Shown here: in pieces, positions 1 through 7,570 of the stretch
Layout of the letters: the number at the start of each line of letters is the position of its first letter
How positions within the stretch are numbered: the stretch's first letter is position 1
Source of the DNA: a bacterium
Lineage (GTDB): Bacteria; Calditrichota; Calditrichia; RBG-13-44-9; J042
NCBI GenBank assembly: GCA_015494485.1
Contig: WGBF01000248.1
Location: 1 to 7,877 of the forward strand
Length of the DNA: 7,877 nt
Direction: 5' to 3'
Translations under genes and position numbers: made by a program
The notes under the pieces: generated by a model
Database searches by the model: none
Seen by the model: the letters and a program-made list of their open reading frames with translations, nothing else
Told to the model about the DNA's origin: nothing

Positions 1-95
1 CCGCCAACGCCCGTTATCGTCGACTAAAAGAGACCTATGTAATTCAAGGACAATCCGTACGGGCATTTGTTGAGGAAATGAATTTCGATGGGTAA
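1..95 (+). CDS. 3' end of an unrecognised upstream gene
   Basis: This frame is open from the left edge and ends at TAA 93-95, giving about 30 C-terminal residues that finish in VRAFVEEMNFDG. The composition (charged, mixed, no low-complexity bias) looks like real coding sequence, and the other two frames are less attractive. The stop overlaps the start of the next gene by 8 nt (ATGGGTAA), as expected for operon neighbours. The fragment is too short for me to assign a family or function. It could be another enzyme of the same glycan or lipid pathway, but that is only inferred from position. Confidence 0.6.
   Translation, partial: ANARYRRLKETYVIQGQSVRAFVEEMNFDG
72..78 (+). promoter_or_regulatory. 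Ribosome binding site for the dikinase gene
   Basis: GAGGAAA lies 9 nt before the ATG at 88 and inside the end of the upstream gene. It is the clearest Shine-Dalgarno match in the operon and supports the ATG at 88 as the start. Confidence 0.65.
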
Positions 96-2643
96 ATATC
101 TGCTACAACTATCGGAGGTTACCGGCCCGGAAGAGGTCGGTAGCAAAGGATGGTTCCTGGTTCGGGCATCCCGGGCAGGCTTCACCATTCCGGAAACGGT
201 GTTTGTCTCCGTGCAGGCGTTTCACGCATTTATCCGTCGGCGCCAGCTGGATGAGTTCATCGCTGAATTGCAGCATAAATTGAATGAAAATGAATCGCAG
301 CAAAACTGGGAACCGCTTGCGGCGCGCATCCGCAAAGCGTTTGAAGAAGCCGAGCCCCTGGAAGAACTGGTTGACGAATTGGAACAATACCGCGCCCGGT
401 TTTCCTGGCTCACAAACCACCCCCTGGCAGTACGGTCTTCCGGCGTCAAGGAAGATAGCGTAGACCATTCCTTTGCCGGTCAGTTTGAAACACTTTTGAA
501 TGTGGAACCAACATCCAGGGCCATTCTGGCGGCCATCCAGCGGGTTTGGGTATCGGAATGGAACTGGCAAAATATTGTGTACCATCAGAAAAAAGAATTA
601 CCCCTCTCCAACATCGGCATGGGGGTTATCCTCCAGCGCATGATATCGCCTTCCTATTCCGGCGTGGTGTTTACCATGAATCCCACCGGCACCGGGGAAA
701 AAGAAATGATTATTGAATATGTGGAAGGGTTGGGCGAACAACTGGTCAGCGGGCAGAAAACCCCGGAACGGGTGGTCATTGACCGTACAAAATGGCAACC
801 CAGGGCGGGAAGTGAACAGGCCCTTTTAAACCGCTATCCGGAGTTGCCCCGGTATTTTATGGATATCGAGAAAGAATTTGACATGTTTGTGGACGTGGAG
901 TGGGCCATTGAAAACAACCGGCTGTTTATTTTGCAAATCCGCCCCATTACCAAACTCCAGCCGGTTTCTTCCCCCAATTATTTGTGGACGGATGAGAATG
1001 TGGGGGAGGTAATACCGGATGTAGTCACACCATTTAGCTGGAGTATTTTAAATCCCATTGTAAACGGCGCATTTCTTTATTTTATCCGCAAAAGTGGCTT
1101 GCCGGTGGATGCCGATTTGCAATTGTTCGGCTTGTACAAAAACAAAGTGTATTTCAACAGTACGCTATTTAATGAAGTATTGCAGAATTTTTATTTACAA
1201 CCGGAAAAAGACGGCCAGGGCGGAACCCGAAATAAATTGAGTGTACTGGTAAAACTTCTGCCGCGCCTGATGTGGGTCGGTTACCGGATATTGCGGTTAA
1301 CCCGCATTTTACCAAAGGAAATTTACCGGACAGAGCGGGAATATCACCAGAATAAAACCCAACGCTCATCTGTTGCGCCCCAAATTTCCCCTCAGGAAAG
1401 CTTACAGGCAATGAAAAATATCCTGGAGTATCAGCATTTTGTAATGGGGCTGCACGTTTCCTGTACTATTATGGGGGAATTCTTTTATCAGATTCTGGAT
1501 AAACTGGCCCATTCCTGGATGGAGGCAGAGCAGGTAATCGGGGCAGAAGCCATGTTGCAGGGCATTGGGGAAGCGGAAAGTATCCGGAGCGGATTGGCTT
1601 TGCGGAAGCTGGCAGCCGAAATTTCCCGTTATCCGGAAATCAAAACCCTCTTTTTGGAAGAGCCTCCGGAGCACATCGAAGCCAGATTGGAGACGGTGGA
1701 AAACGGAAAACAGATTCTCTCCCGCTTACGGGAATTTTTTGCCGAATTCGGGCACGGTTCATTACATGAATTCGAATTATTTTATCCCCGATGGTCCGAA
1801 GACCCCTCATATATTTTCAATACCCTGCGGCAGTATCTGGAGCTGGATACCCTGCCGCCGGAAGTCACCTTTAATAAGGCGGAACGAAAACGCCGCGTGC
1901 AGGAAGCCGAGCGCCGATTAACCGGCCCGTTGAAACCCGTGAAAAAAATCATCTTTGGCTGGGTGCGCCGCAAAGCCGAATTTTTTACCACCCATCGCGA
2001 AAATTTAAAACAGATTTTGGTTCGCGAGCATTACCGCTTAAAACAACACCTGATGAATATCGCCCGTTTCTTTCACTTCGGGGAGTGGATTACCCAACCG
2101 GAAGATATTTTCTTCCTTACCCTGGATGAAATTGAACAGCTGCTTTTGCGGGGGAAATTACTGAGTGGGGAGCCCCTGGCGTTTGTGGCACATCGTAAAA
2201 AAGAACGGGAAACATTTTTAACCTTTCAGCACCCCAAGCGCATCCGGCAAATTGGGGACCAATGGATTCCGGAAGTGGACGAGTCCCGGAAACCGGCGGT
2301 AGGCCTGACCGGCATTGGGTGCAGTAACGGGGTGGTGGAAGGTGTAGCCCGGGTGATTACCTCTGAAGAAGATTTTTCACAGGTTCGGCAGGGTGACATT
2401 CTGGTTACCGTAGCCACCAATCCGGGGTGGACGCCTTTATTTGTACTGGTAAAGGGCGTGGTAACGGAAATCGGAGGCGCCCTGTCCCACGGAGCCATTA
2501 TTGCCCGGGAATACGGCATTCCCATGGTCGCGGGTGTTCCCGAGGCTACCCAAAAAATTCGCAATGGGGATTGGATACGCGTGGACGGCACTCATGGGAA
2601 GGTAGAAATTTTACAGCGGGAAACCGAGAAGTCGGATGGATAG
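88..2643 (+). CDS. Rifampin-phosphotransferase-type dikinase (PPDK_N ATP-grasp plus C-terminal swivelling His domain), acceptor unknown
   Basis: A cytoplasmic enzyme expected to use ATP to phosphorylate its own histidine, releasing AMP and Pi, and then pass the phosphate to an acceptor. Residues 1-290 are a PPDK_N ATP-binding domain: VGSKG at 17-21 (Lys20), VRSSGVKEDS at 115-124 followed by SFAGQ at 128-132, VILQRM with GVVFTMNP to 199, DVEWA at 269-273 and QIRPIT at 283-288. The middle (about 295-745) resembles the acceptor domain of rifampin phosphotransferases: WTDENVGEV from 300, FGHGSLHEF from 554, PRWSEDP from 567 and QPEDIFFLTLDE from 670. Residues about 758-845 are the swivelling domain, with GGALSHGAIIAREYG and presumed catalytic His801. 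The length (851) fits that family (about 870). There is no C-terminal PEP/pyruvate barrel, so PEP synthase is unlikely. The ATG at 88 has a good ribosome binding site and overlaps the upstream stop. Family assignment is confident. The substrate is unknown; antibiotic resistance is possible, but the glycan context points to a pathway metabolite. Confidence 0.9.
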   Translation: MGKYLLQLSEVTGPEEVGSKGWFLVRASRAGFTIPETVFVSVQAFHAFIRRRQLDEFIAELQHKLNENESQQNWEPLAARIRKAFEEAEPLEELVDELEQYRARFSWLTNHPLAVRSSGVKEDSVDHSFAGQFETLLNVEPTSRAILAAIQRVWVSEWNWQNIVYHQKKELPLSNIGMGVILQRMISPSYSGVVFTMNPTGTGEKEMIIEYVEGLGEQLVSGQKTPERVVIDRTKWQPRAGSEQALLNRYPELPRYFMDIEKEFDMFVDVEWAIENNRLFILQIRPITKLQPVSSPNYLWTDENVGEVIPDVVTPFSWSILNPIVNGAFLYFIRKSGLPVDADLQLFGLYKNKVYFNSTLFNEVLQNFYLQPEKDGQGGTRNKLSVLVKLLPRLMWVGYRILRLTRILPKEIYRTEREYHQNKTQRSSVAPQISPQESLQAMKNILEYQHFVMGLHVSCTIMGEFFYQILDKLAHSWMEAEQVIGAEAMLQGIGEAESIRSGLALRKLAAEISRYPEIKTLFLEEPPEHIEARLETVENGKQILSRLREFFAEFGHGSLHEFELFYPRWSEDPSYIFNTLRQYLELDTLPPEVTFNKAERKRRVQEAERRLTGPLKPVKKIIFGWVRRKAEFFTTHRENLKQILVREHYRLKQHLMNIARFFHFGEWITQPEDIFFLTLDEIEQLLLRGKLLSGEPLAFVAHRKKERETFLTFQHPKRIRQIGDQWIPEVDESRKPAVGLTGIGCSNGVVEGVARVITSEEDFSQVRQGDILVTVATNPGWTPLFVLVKGVVTEIGGALSHGAIIAREYGIPMVAGVPEATQKIRNGDWIRVDGTHGKVEILQRETEKSDG

Positions 2644-3937
2644 GGTTCTCTTTATTCCCAGTGATCACGGCGGCGGCATGGGACATGTATCCCGCTGCCT
2701 TTTTTTTGCCCGTCGGCTGAATGAACAGCAGGTCCCTACTGCCATTGTCCTGGAACAACAGCACTATCAACAGCTTCAAACAGAGCCCATTCAGAAATTT
2801 TTATTGAACACCCGGCGGGAAAGGTGGCTAACCTACCACATTACACCGCCTTTTCGCGATGGATTGCGTCTGGCCCGTTTGATCACCCGGCGTCCTGTAT
2901 TTGTGGAGTTTTCCGGGCTGGCCTTTCAAGTACCGCGGGATGGCTACCTGAACACCGCCATCACCGAGCGCCGATTCCGGCAACTGGTCGCCATTGCGGA
3001 ATCCTTTAAACCCACTGTATTAGTAGGTGATGCCCATTTTTTAACCCGGCTTCTTGGGAAGTATCTGGATATTCCCGTGGTTCAAGTCACCCGGCAGGCC
3101 GGGTTCCCGCCCCGGCCGCAGTTTGTATGGTGGAAGGATGTCCCCTCTGGCATCCAGCCTCCGGATGCCCTGGCGCCGTTTCAATCGTTGCTGGATCGAA
3201 TAGGGTTGGACAATGTGCAGCGGGCGGAAGATTTACTCCGGGGCGACCGCTATATTATCCCGGCCATCCCGGAAATTGAACCGGTATCCGCTGAGGAAAG
3301 CGTCGTATACGCCGGGCCGTTTACGGAAATTCCCTCTGGAGAAAACATTGCTTCTGAAAAAACGCTGCCCCTGGTGTACGTTACAATCGGAGGTGGGGCC
3401 GGCCGGGGGGTGGTAAAACCCTTTTTTGAGAAGATAATCCGGTTGTTTCATCAGCACCCTGTTCGGGTTCTCATCAGCACTGCCGGAAAAGTCTCGGCTA
3501 ATTCGCTCCGGACACCTTCCCCCAATATTGAAATTCAGGATTGGGTGGATGGTCGGAAAACCATTGCGGAAAGCAGCGTCGTGATTTTTCATGGCGGATA
3601 CGGCACGTTTATGGAAGTGTTGAGTATGGGGAAAGCGGCACTTGTCATTCCCTCACACACTGAGCAGGAGGGCAACGGACGCCGCCTGGAGGCATTGCAG
3701 GTGGGGAAGGTAAGTTTGCTGCACAACCCGGAAGAACTGGAACCGTTGCCCTTTCGCTGGCGATACGGCCCGTTTCAAATGCTGGCGGCTTTTTCCTTGC
3801 AGCTTCATGAAGAGGAAATCTTGCACCACACCATAAGTTTATTGGAAAATCCGCCGATGGATAGATTGCAGCGGATTCAGAAAACATTACTGGAAGCCCA
3901 ACACCAAACGGATTTTCGCAAGCTGGTCATGTTCTGA
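2636..3937 (+). CDS. GT-B fold glycosyltransferase (GT28/GT1, MurG-like)
   Basis: Transfers a sugar from an activated donor, probably a nucleotide sugar, to an unidentified acceptor at the inner face of the cytoplasmic membrane. The 433-residue length is normal for a two-domain GT-B enzyme. The N-terminal acceptor half starts at once with a glycine-rich loop, GGGMGHVSR at 12-20, matching the GxGHxxR pattern of GT28/GT1 enzymes. The C-terminal donor half begins near VYVTIGGGAG (247-256) and carries HGGYGTFMEVL from His319, then PSHTEQEGN at 339-347, where the usual DQ pair of the donor-site motif is EQ (343-344). No signal peptide or membrane span is seen. The ATG overlaps the dikinase stop by 8 nt (ATGGATAG) and has only a weak GAGAAG site 4 nt upstream, so translational coupling is likely. 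The fold and class are clear; donor and acceptor are not. Confidence 0.9.
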   Translation: MDRVLFIPSDHGGGMGHVSRCLFFARRLNEQQVPTAIVLEQQHYQQLQTEPIQKFLLNTRRERWLTYHITPPFRDGLRLARLITRRPVFVEFSGLAFQVPRDGYLNTAITERRFRQLVAIAESFKPTVLVGDAHFLTRLLGKYLDIPVVQVTRQAGFPPRPQFVWWKDVPSGIQPPDALAPFQSLLDRIGLDNVQRAEDLLRGDRYIIPAIPEIEPVSAEESVVYAGPFTEIPSGENIASEKTLPLVYVTIGGGAGRGVVKPFFEKIIRLFHQHPVRVLISTAGKVSANSLRTPSPNIEIQDWVDGRKTIAESSVVIFHGGYGTFMEVLSMGKAALVIPSHTEQEGNGRRLEALQVGKVSLLHNPEELEPLPFRWRYGPFQMLAAFSLQLHEEEILHHTISLLENPPMDRLQRIQKTLLEAQHQTDFRKLVMF

Positions 3938-4003
3938 ATGGAAAATACTGGTGATTTGTACAAATGGCTGCAACCCGGTGGATTGTGTTCATAACGGGAA
4001 CAA

Positions 4004-4798
4004 GTGGAAGAGAATGGGTTGCAGCAGGGAATGTGGGGTATTTCGATGGGATTAACGGGTATTAAAAAAAGAGCGGGAATGGTGTACCGGGATTTCTGGT
4101 ACCAGGTGCATTTGACCCTTGGGCAGTATCCGCCCCTGTATTATGCGGTGTTTGCCCGCCGATATCCCTTCAGTCATATGCGGGTAACGCCAAACACACA
4201 GGTGTGCATCGAGGGATTTCCGCGCAGTGCCAATTCCTACGCGGTGGTGGCATTTAAACTGGCCAATCCGCAGGTGCCCATTGCCCACCACCTGCATGTG
4301 CCCGCACAAATCCTGGAAGCCGTTCGGCGGAATATTCCAACAGTATTGGTCATTCGGCATCCGCAGGAATGTGTGGCTTCGTTTATGGTGTTTCAGCGGT
4401 CAGAGCGACCTGCTCCGTATTTAAAGGCGTACATTCGCTTTCATCAGGCGGTGTTGCCGGTTGTGGAACGGGTGGTAGTAGCGGATTTTCACCAGGTGGT
4501 CACAAACATCAATGACGTTATTGCGGCGCTGAATGCCAGATTTAATACCCGCTTTCAGTTTGTGGCGGATTTGCCGGGGCAGCAGGAGCGTATTTTTGCC
4601 CGGCTGGAAGAAATTAATCGCCAGTTTTTTAAGGGGGACCAGTTAAAGTCCATGCGGCCCGATGAACACCGCAAACAATTAAAAATTGCTCTGCAACACC
4701 GGATTGAAGCGCACCGACTGTTCCCGGAAGCAGAAGCGTGGTATGAAAAAATGCGACAATACTGTTTTCAGCCCGTTCCGGAAAATGCAAGGGATTAA
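4004..4798 (+). CDS. Sulfotransferase family protein (PAPS-dependent type)
   Basis: Likely moves a sulfuryl group from PAPS to a hydroxyl or amine of a sugar or lipid. Seen in the sequence: the 5'-phosphosulfate loop EGFPRSANSY at 70-79 (like the PRSGNTW pattern of bacterial sulfotransferases), HHLHVPAQI at 95-103 where His98 sits in the position of the catalytic base, and the 3'-phosphate site RHPQECVASF at 118-127. The 264-residue length is typical. No signal peptide or membrane anchor is evident, so it should act in the cytoplasm before export. The start is uncertain: the longest frame uses GTG at 4004 after an in-frame TAA at 3992-3994, and no candidate has a strong ribosome binding site. 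ATG at 4046 (MGLTGIKKRAG) is a good alternative; 4031 and 4079 are also in frame. The conserved core starts only near residue 65, so the start does not affect the call. It lies between a glycosyltransferase and a flippase, which suits a glycan-modifying role. Confidence 0.85.
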   Translation: MEENGLQQGMWGISMGLTGIKKRAGMVYRDFWYQVHLTLGQYPPLYYAVFARRYPFSHMRVTPNTQVCIEGFPRSANSYAVVAFKLANPQVPIAHHLHVPAQILEAVRRNIPTVLVIRHPQECVASFMVFQRSERPAPYLKAYIRFHQAVLPVVERVVVADFHQVVTNINDVIAALNARFNTRFQFVADLPGQQERIFARLEEINRQFFKGDQLKSMRPDEHRKQLKIALQHRIEAHRLFPEAEAWYEKMRQYCFQPVPENARD

Positions 4799-4883
4799 TG
4801 TGGACGCGGTCCGGGGCCTATTCCGAAGGCCGGGAGCCGATGCTTCGATGGACAAAACAGACGCGTATTAAAATTTATTTCGC

Positions 4884-6329
4884 ATGGAAAATTACAACGA
4901 CATAAAAGATCGTTCGGCGCGGTCGGTAAAGTGGGTGGGCATTGCAGAATTGTTTATCCGTGGGATTCAATTTGTGACCTCCCTGTTGCTGGCCCGGCTG
5001 CTGGTACCTGAAGATTTCGGTGTCATGAGTCTGGTTTTTGTGTTTATTAATCTGGCTTACGTGGTGTTTGATTTTGGGTTTACGTCGGCGCTGATTCAAA
5101 AAAAAGAAGTCTCCGAACGGCATTTCAGTACCACCTTTGTCGCGTATGTGGTGAGTGCCGGTGTTTTTATTGTAGCGGTGTTTTTGAGTGCACCCTTTCT
5201 TGCGGAATTTTTTAAAGTCCCCTCGTTGCGTCCCATGTTGCGTGTCCTGGCATTCATTTTTGGGTTTTACACTTTAAGTGCGCTGCCAAAGGTCATGTTA
5301 ATGCGGGATTTACATTTTCACCGATTAAGCCGGTTTCAAATGGCGGGTTCCATTGGTTATGCCATCGTGGCCATCAGTATTGCCTGGATGAAAGGCGGTG
5401 CGTGGTGTTTCATTTTTGCGGCATTAACGGAGCAGTTCATTATAACGCTACTGGTCATTAACGCCAGCGGGTGGCGGCCCTCTTTTGATTTTGACTGGCA
5501 GGCATTTAAGGAATTGTTCCACTTTGGCGGTAATGTGTTGGCAACCCGCATTGCCGGTTATTTGAATACCAATATCCCCCAGATCATTATTGGCCGAATG
5601 CTGGGTACCGCCACACTGGGATTTTACACCTTGGCGTATCAATTAATCGATTTTCCGGTTCAGCGAATTTCCAAGAATATATTGAAAGTCATGTTTCCGG
5701 CATTCTCCCGATTGCAGGATTCGCCCCGGGAGTATCAGGAAATGTACCAGCAAACCATTTATTTCCTGGCGCTAATTACCTTTCCCATTTTTATCGCATT
5801 GTTTTTACTGGCGCCGGACCTGGTGCCGTTTCTCTATGGAGAAAAATGGTTGCCCGCCGTATTTCCGCTGCAGGTGCTATCCGGTTTGGGGTTAATCCGT
5901 TCCTTGTGGACAACAGCCAGCGTGGTATTTTTGTCCAAGGGGAAACCCCAGATTGAGCTTCGGTTGCAACTGGCATTGCTTATTGTGTTAGCCCCGGCGT
6001 TGTACTGGGCATCAACCCGCGGATTTACCGTGCTTTTAATGGCGCTTCTGGTGTGTTACGCCGGACTCCTGCTGGGCGGATTTGTTCAGGCCATGAAGCT
6101 GGTAGAATTTCCGCTGAAAAAATTGGGCCGCATCTTAAGTTTGCCGGCGCTGGCCTCCGGCGTGTTCTGGATAATCGGAGAAGGGGTGCGTCAGATCCCG
6201 TTGCTTTCCGGGCATCAATTGATTACCATGGTGTCCATTGCCGTGTTGGGGGGCGGAGTGTATGTATTCCTGACCTTTCGAACCGATAAAAGTTTGTACC
6301 GAAAAATAGGAAAGTTTATTGCCGCATGA
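4884..6329 (+). CDS. WzxC-type polysaccharide/lipid-linked oligosaccharide flippase (MOP superfamily)
   Basis: An integral inner-membrane protein that moves a lipid-linked glycan from the cytoplasmic to the outer face. The N-terminus matches the WzxC/lipopolysaccharide flippase branch: a short polar start, then a first hydrophobic segment with LLLARLLVPEDFG at 34-46 and FGFTSALIQKKE at 64-75, both signature stretches of this group. Strongly hydrophobic segments recur to about residue 470, consistent with 12-14 helices, and the 481-residue length is usual (about 490). The start is fixed: an in-frame TAA at 4869-4871 leaves ATG 4884 as the first possible ATG. There is no Shine-Dalgarno site; the leader is A/T-rich instead. 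It follows the sulfotransferase after 85 nt and overlaps the reductase by 4 nt. The cargo is probably the product of the upstream transferases. No polymerase or ligase is visible here. Confidence 0.9.
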   Translation: MENYNDIKDRSARSVKWVGIAELFIRGIQFVTSLLLARLLVPEDFGVMSLVFVFINLAYVVFDFGFTSALIQKKEVSERHFSTTFVAYVVSAGVFIVAVFLSAPFLAEFFKVPSLRPMLRVLAFIFGFYTLSALPKVMLMRDLHFHRLSRFQMAGSIGYAIVAISIAWMKGGAWCFIFAALTEQFIITLLVINASGWRPSFDFDWQAFKELFHFGGNVLATRIAGYLNTNIPQIIIGRMLGTATLGFYTLAYQLIDFPVQRISKNILKVMFPAFSRLQDSPREYQEMYQQTIYFLALITFPIFIALFLLAPDLVPFLYGEKWLPAVFPLQVLSGLGLIRSLWTTASVVFLSKGKPQIELRLQLALLIVLAPALYWASTRGFTVLLMALLVCYAGLLLGGFVQAMKLVEFPLKKLGRILSLPALASGVFWIIGEGVRQIPLLSGHQLITMVSIAVLGGGVYVFLTFRTDKSLYRKIGKFIAA

Positions 6330-7570
6330 ATTCATCTGAGAATACCATACCCGTTTATCCGGTGGTGATTATCGGCGCAGGGCCGGCAGGGTCCACTGCC
6401 ACCATTTATTTCCAGCGGGAGGGAATCGCTCCCCTGCTGGTGGACCGGGAAACGTTTCCGCGGGATAAGGTGTGCGGGGATGGAATTCCCATGAAAACAT
6501 TCAATCTGTTAACCGACCTGGGATTTGATGAAGATAAGCTTTTCCGGCACGGGTATAAAATTCATCAGTTGAACGTGTACTCCCCGGACCACCAGCGAAC
6601 CCGTTTTGGAAACCTAAAACGGGATGCTTCCACCAAAAGCGGCTGCATTCCCCGCTATGTGTTTGATGATCTGTTGTTCCAGAAAGCCCGTCAGCATGCC
6701 GCAGATGTGTGGTTGAATCACCGGTTCGAAAGCTACCAGTGGGAGGCAGATGGCACCATGCGTGTCACGCTGGTGGATTTAACCTCCGGAGAAAAAAAAT
6801 ATGTGCGCACCCGGTTGCTGATTGGCGCTGACGGCGGCAAATCCCGTGTGGCCCGGGCAGCGGGCTTGTTACAGAAAAACCGGACCCACCGTTTTGATGG
6901 ACTCCGCCAGTATTTTACCGGAAAAACGTTTGACCCCACTGTTCACCTGATTTACGATGAACGGACACTGCCGGGGTATGTGTGGGTTTTTCCAGTGGGA
7001 GAAACCCGCGCCAATGTGGGCATCATGACGGACCGATCAGTGCGGGAGCGGTACGGAAAGACGATTCGGGAGGTATTTGAAGAGGTTCTGGCCACCAATC
7101 CCGATGTTCGACGCATTCTGGACGGGGCCCGGCCTGAAGATGAGATACACGGCGCTCCGTTGCCCCTGGGGAGTTTACCGGGGCCTCGCATTGCAGACGG
7201 TGTGATGCTGGTGGGGGATGCCGGGGCGTTTATTAACCCGGTAACCGGAGGCGGAATTTATTTTGCCATTTTAACTGCCCGGGAAGCGGCCCGCATTGGC
7301 AGCCGGGCGGTTCGTGAGGGGGATACGCGGAAACCGGCACTGGCGGAATATGAAAACTGGTGGCGAAAGACCATTCTACCCGGTTTTGAATATTCCGACA
7401 GGTTACGCTGGTGGTTCAAAGATGAAAAGCGCGCCCGCTGGTTTTTGAACAAATGCAGTACCAACCGGATTTTTGCCAATTTTTTCATTGCCGTGTACGG
7501 CCGCCCACTCCCCAAACGGATTTTCTGGAATCCGCTATTTTGGTTAAAAATTCTTTTGCATCGCGGATGA
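6326..7570 (+). CDS. FAD-dependent geranylgeranyl reductase family oxidoreductase
   Basis: A flavoprotein whose relatives hydrogenate double bonds of isoprenoid chains (geranylgeranyl groups of chlorophyll, archaeal lipids, menaquinone, polyprenyl phosphates). It has the N-terminal FAD-binding GAGPAG at 17-22, then DRETFPRDKVCGDGIP at 40-55 with the family's conserved cysteine (Cys50), GADGGKSRVARAAG from 167, and the second flavin motif GDAGAFINPVTGGGI at 297-311. The 414-residue length is typical. The C-terminal 60 residues are rich in Trp, Phe and basic residues, which could seat the protein on the membrane face. The start ATG overlaps the flippase stop (ATGA), giving coupled translation. 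Being tied to a flippase suggests it reduces a lipid carrier or glycolipid chain, but a quinone substrate or general housekeeping role cannot be excluded. Flavin-dependent halogenases and other hydroxylases share the fold, yet the CGDGI and NPVTGGGI motifs favour the reductase family. Confidence 0.88.
   Translation: MNSSENTIPVYPVVIIGAGPAGSTATIYFQREGIAPLLVDRETFPRDKVCGDGIPMKTFNLLTDLGFDEDKLFRHGYKIHQLNVYSPDHQRTRFGNLKRDASTKSGCIPRYVFDDLLFQKARQHAADVWLNHRFESYQWEADGTMRVTLVDLTSGEKKYVRTRLLIGADGGKSRVARAAGLLQKNRTHRFDGLRQYFTGKTFDPTVHLIYDERTLPGYVWVFPVGETRANVGIMTDRSVRERYGKTIREVFEEVLATNPDVRRILDGARPEDEIHGAPLPLGSLPGPRIADGVMLVGDAGAFINPVTGGGIYFAILTAREAARIGSRAVREGDTRKPALAEYENWWRKTILPGFEYSDRLRWWFKDEKRARWFLNKCSTNRIFANFFIAVYGRPLPKRIFWNPLFWLKILLHRG

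Noticed and set aside
2226..2591. Antisense open frame of 121 codons opposite the His domain, and other long antisense frames
   Set aside because: They lie wholly opposite a well-supported gene, have no recognisable motifs and arise from codon bias of the sense strand.
88..2643. Calling the dikinase a phosphoenolpyruvate synthase (ppsA) or PPDK
   Set aside because: Both have the His domain in the middle followed by a PEP/pyruvate barrel with a catalytic Cys. Here the His domain is the C-terminus and the barrel is absent.
2700..2707. Run of eight T as a slippage or frameshift site near the start of the glycosyltransferase
   Set aside because: The zero frame is intact and encodes a full normal protein, and nothing suggests a useful shifted product.
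4809..4836. GC-rich hairpin (GGCCT/AGGCC with a 7-nt loop) as a terminator
   Set aside because: The perfect stem is only 5 bp, longer only with a bulge, and no T-run follows. It does not look like an intrinsic terminator.
4798..4905. 35-codon reading frame starting at the TAATG junction after the sulfotransferase
   Set aside because: It overlaps the flippase start, has no ribosome binding site, and its peptide (beginning MWTRSGAYSEG) shows no recognisable character. A 1-nt overlap alone is weak support.
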